NCBI GenBank assembly: GCA_963995505.1
Contig: OZ023182.1
Coordinates: forward strand, 6,130,707-6,194,706
DNA: 64,000 bases
Direction of reading: 5' to 3'
Source: Hypericum androsaemum
Lineage: Eukaryota > Streptophyta > Magnoliopsida > Malpighiales > Hypericaceae
The position numbers and the translations under genes were made by a program. Shown here in pieces: positions 63,298 through 64,000 of the stretch. The notes beneath the pieces are model-generated. The model was not told the DNA's origin, did no database searches, and was given only the letters and a program-made list of their open reading frames with translations. How positions within the stretch are numbered: position 1 is the stretch's first letter; every line of letters starts with the position of its first letter.

Positions 63298-64000
63298 ATG
63301 CCATCCGCGATGCCTCCCACCAACAACTACACGGTTTCGCTCCATGCCACCGTCGCGACGCCAGCCCACCCCACCGACGGTCTGCCACCAGTCCCTGAAC
63401 CCCTCCCGAATCCTACTCCGTCGAGTCCCTCGGCTGGGTGTCCCTTCTCCTCCATCCCAAATATTTCCCAGTTGCCCGAAGCCTCTAGCTCATTCGCCCT
63501 TTCGCCATCAGTTTCGACCGAAACCAATTGCGCCTCCTCCGAGGTTGCTCGGAGTGCCTCAAACACCGGGGGCACTCCCATTTGTGCTGCCGCGGTCGAG
63601 CTGCCTGCCCCCCTGGCCGAAGACTCCTCCTTTCCTATCGAGGGTCATCTCTTCACTTCCCCGGATGGGATTGGCAACGTTCAATTCAGGCTTGCCTTGA
63701 CACCCATTTGGGAGTGCTTTGCGCGAGTGGTCCCTCAAATCAAGGATACTCCAGTTGGGACGTATCGTGATGGCGTGTTAATGGTGGTTCCGCATGCTGC
63801 CATCGAGACTCACAAGCTCCTCCCACTGATGCAATGGACTCACCCTATTGACGGTTCTGATGGTTCCATTCAACTTGCGGAGATGCACCCAACCATGTTT
63901 GAGTACTGGCAATCGTTCGTGCTTGCGAGTAAGGAGGCGAAGCTGCTGTTGGCGGCTGAGAAGTCCACATTGGCTGTGGTGGCTGAACCTGCTATTGTAG
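63298..64000 (+). CDS. Partial ORF of unknown function, runs off window end
   Basis: The frame is open from 63151 to the window edge with no stop. The first ATG in the GC-rich part is at 63298 and gives at least 234 residues. Residues ~1-115 are Pro/Ser/Thr-rich and look disordered. The later part is ordered: RLALTPIWECFARVVPQIKD, TYRDGVLMVVPHAAIETHKL, then an alanine/lysine/glutamate-rich helix (SKEAKLLLAAEKS). I do not recognise the family. GC content is well above the surroundings. Its position behind a possible transposon end suggests a transposon-borne gene, such as a LINE ORF1-like or captured protein, but this is not shown. Confidence 0.5.
   Translation, partial: MPSAMPPTNNYTVSLHATVATPAHPTDGLPPVPEPLPNPTPSSPSAGCPFSSIPNISQLPEASSSFALSPSVSTETNCASSEVARSASNTGGTPICAAAVELPAPLAEDSSFPIEGHLFTSPDGIGNVQFRLALTPIWECFARVVPQIKDTPVGTYRDGVLMVVPHAAIETHKLLPLMQWTHPIDGSDGSIQLAEMHPTMFEYWQSFVLASKEAKLLLAAEKSTLAVVAEPAIV

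Overview
The window is nuclear DNA from a flowering plant, most likely a eudicot. It has split genes with GT-AG introns, AT-rich intergenic DNA, and many plant transposons (Copia, LINE, Mutator-like, hAT-like). Nothing prokaryotic is present. I cannot name the species from the sequence alone.

Layout. 1-5.4 kb holds a 23-bp minisatellite and two tandem pentatricopeptide-repeat (PPR) genes, both decayed. 6-8.2 kb is a conserved plant nuclear-type protein of unknown function (minus). 8.5-11.6 kb is a transposon cluster: a Mutator-like foldback element, a palindromic repeat element and a 5'-truncated LINE. 11.8-23.5 kb is a compact gene block: an ER saposin-B protein (plus), PRMT1-type arginine methyltransferase (minus) and Xaa-Pro dipeptidase (minus). 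23.6-31.2 kb is gene-poor and holds one non-autonomous Mutator-like element. 31.2-44 kb carries a type III ACC synthase (ethylene biosynthesis), mitochondrial ATP synthase subunit g and a large IST1-like ESCRT-III regulator. 45.1-50.7 kb is a decayed Copia retrotransposon with both LTRs and a nested TIR insertion. 51.8-58.5 kb holds a triple CCCH zinc-finger gene, a NUDX19-like NADPH pyrophosphatase and an aspartate/glutamate-racemase-like gene (minus). 58.6-64 kb is repeat-rich: an old inverted-repeat element with a young Mutator-like element inside one arm, another TIR unit full of tandem repeats, and an ORF running off the window end.

The genes do not form an operon-like system; each is an independent housekeeping or hormone gene. 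From memory, the order saposin-B / PRMT1 / prolidase / ACS7 / ATP synthase g resembles two Arabidopsis chromosome 4 segments that each kept part of it, so the window may preserve an ancestral gene order.

The most striking observations are these. A family of Mutator-like foldback elements has ~209-bp near-perfect terminal inverted repeats, exact 9-bp target duplications and ~0.48-kb homopurine/homopyrimidine trinucleotide cores. A natural empty-site control exists for one of these insertions. A 22-23-bp GGCATGCC minisatellite unit recurs at three loci. PRMT1 contains an 11-nt microexon, and the prolidase gene contains a GC-AG intron.
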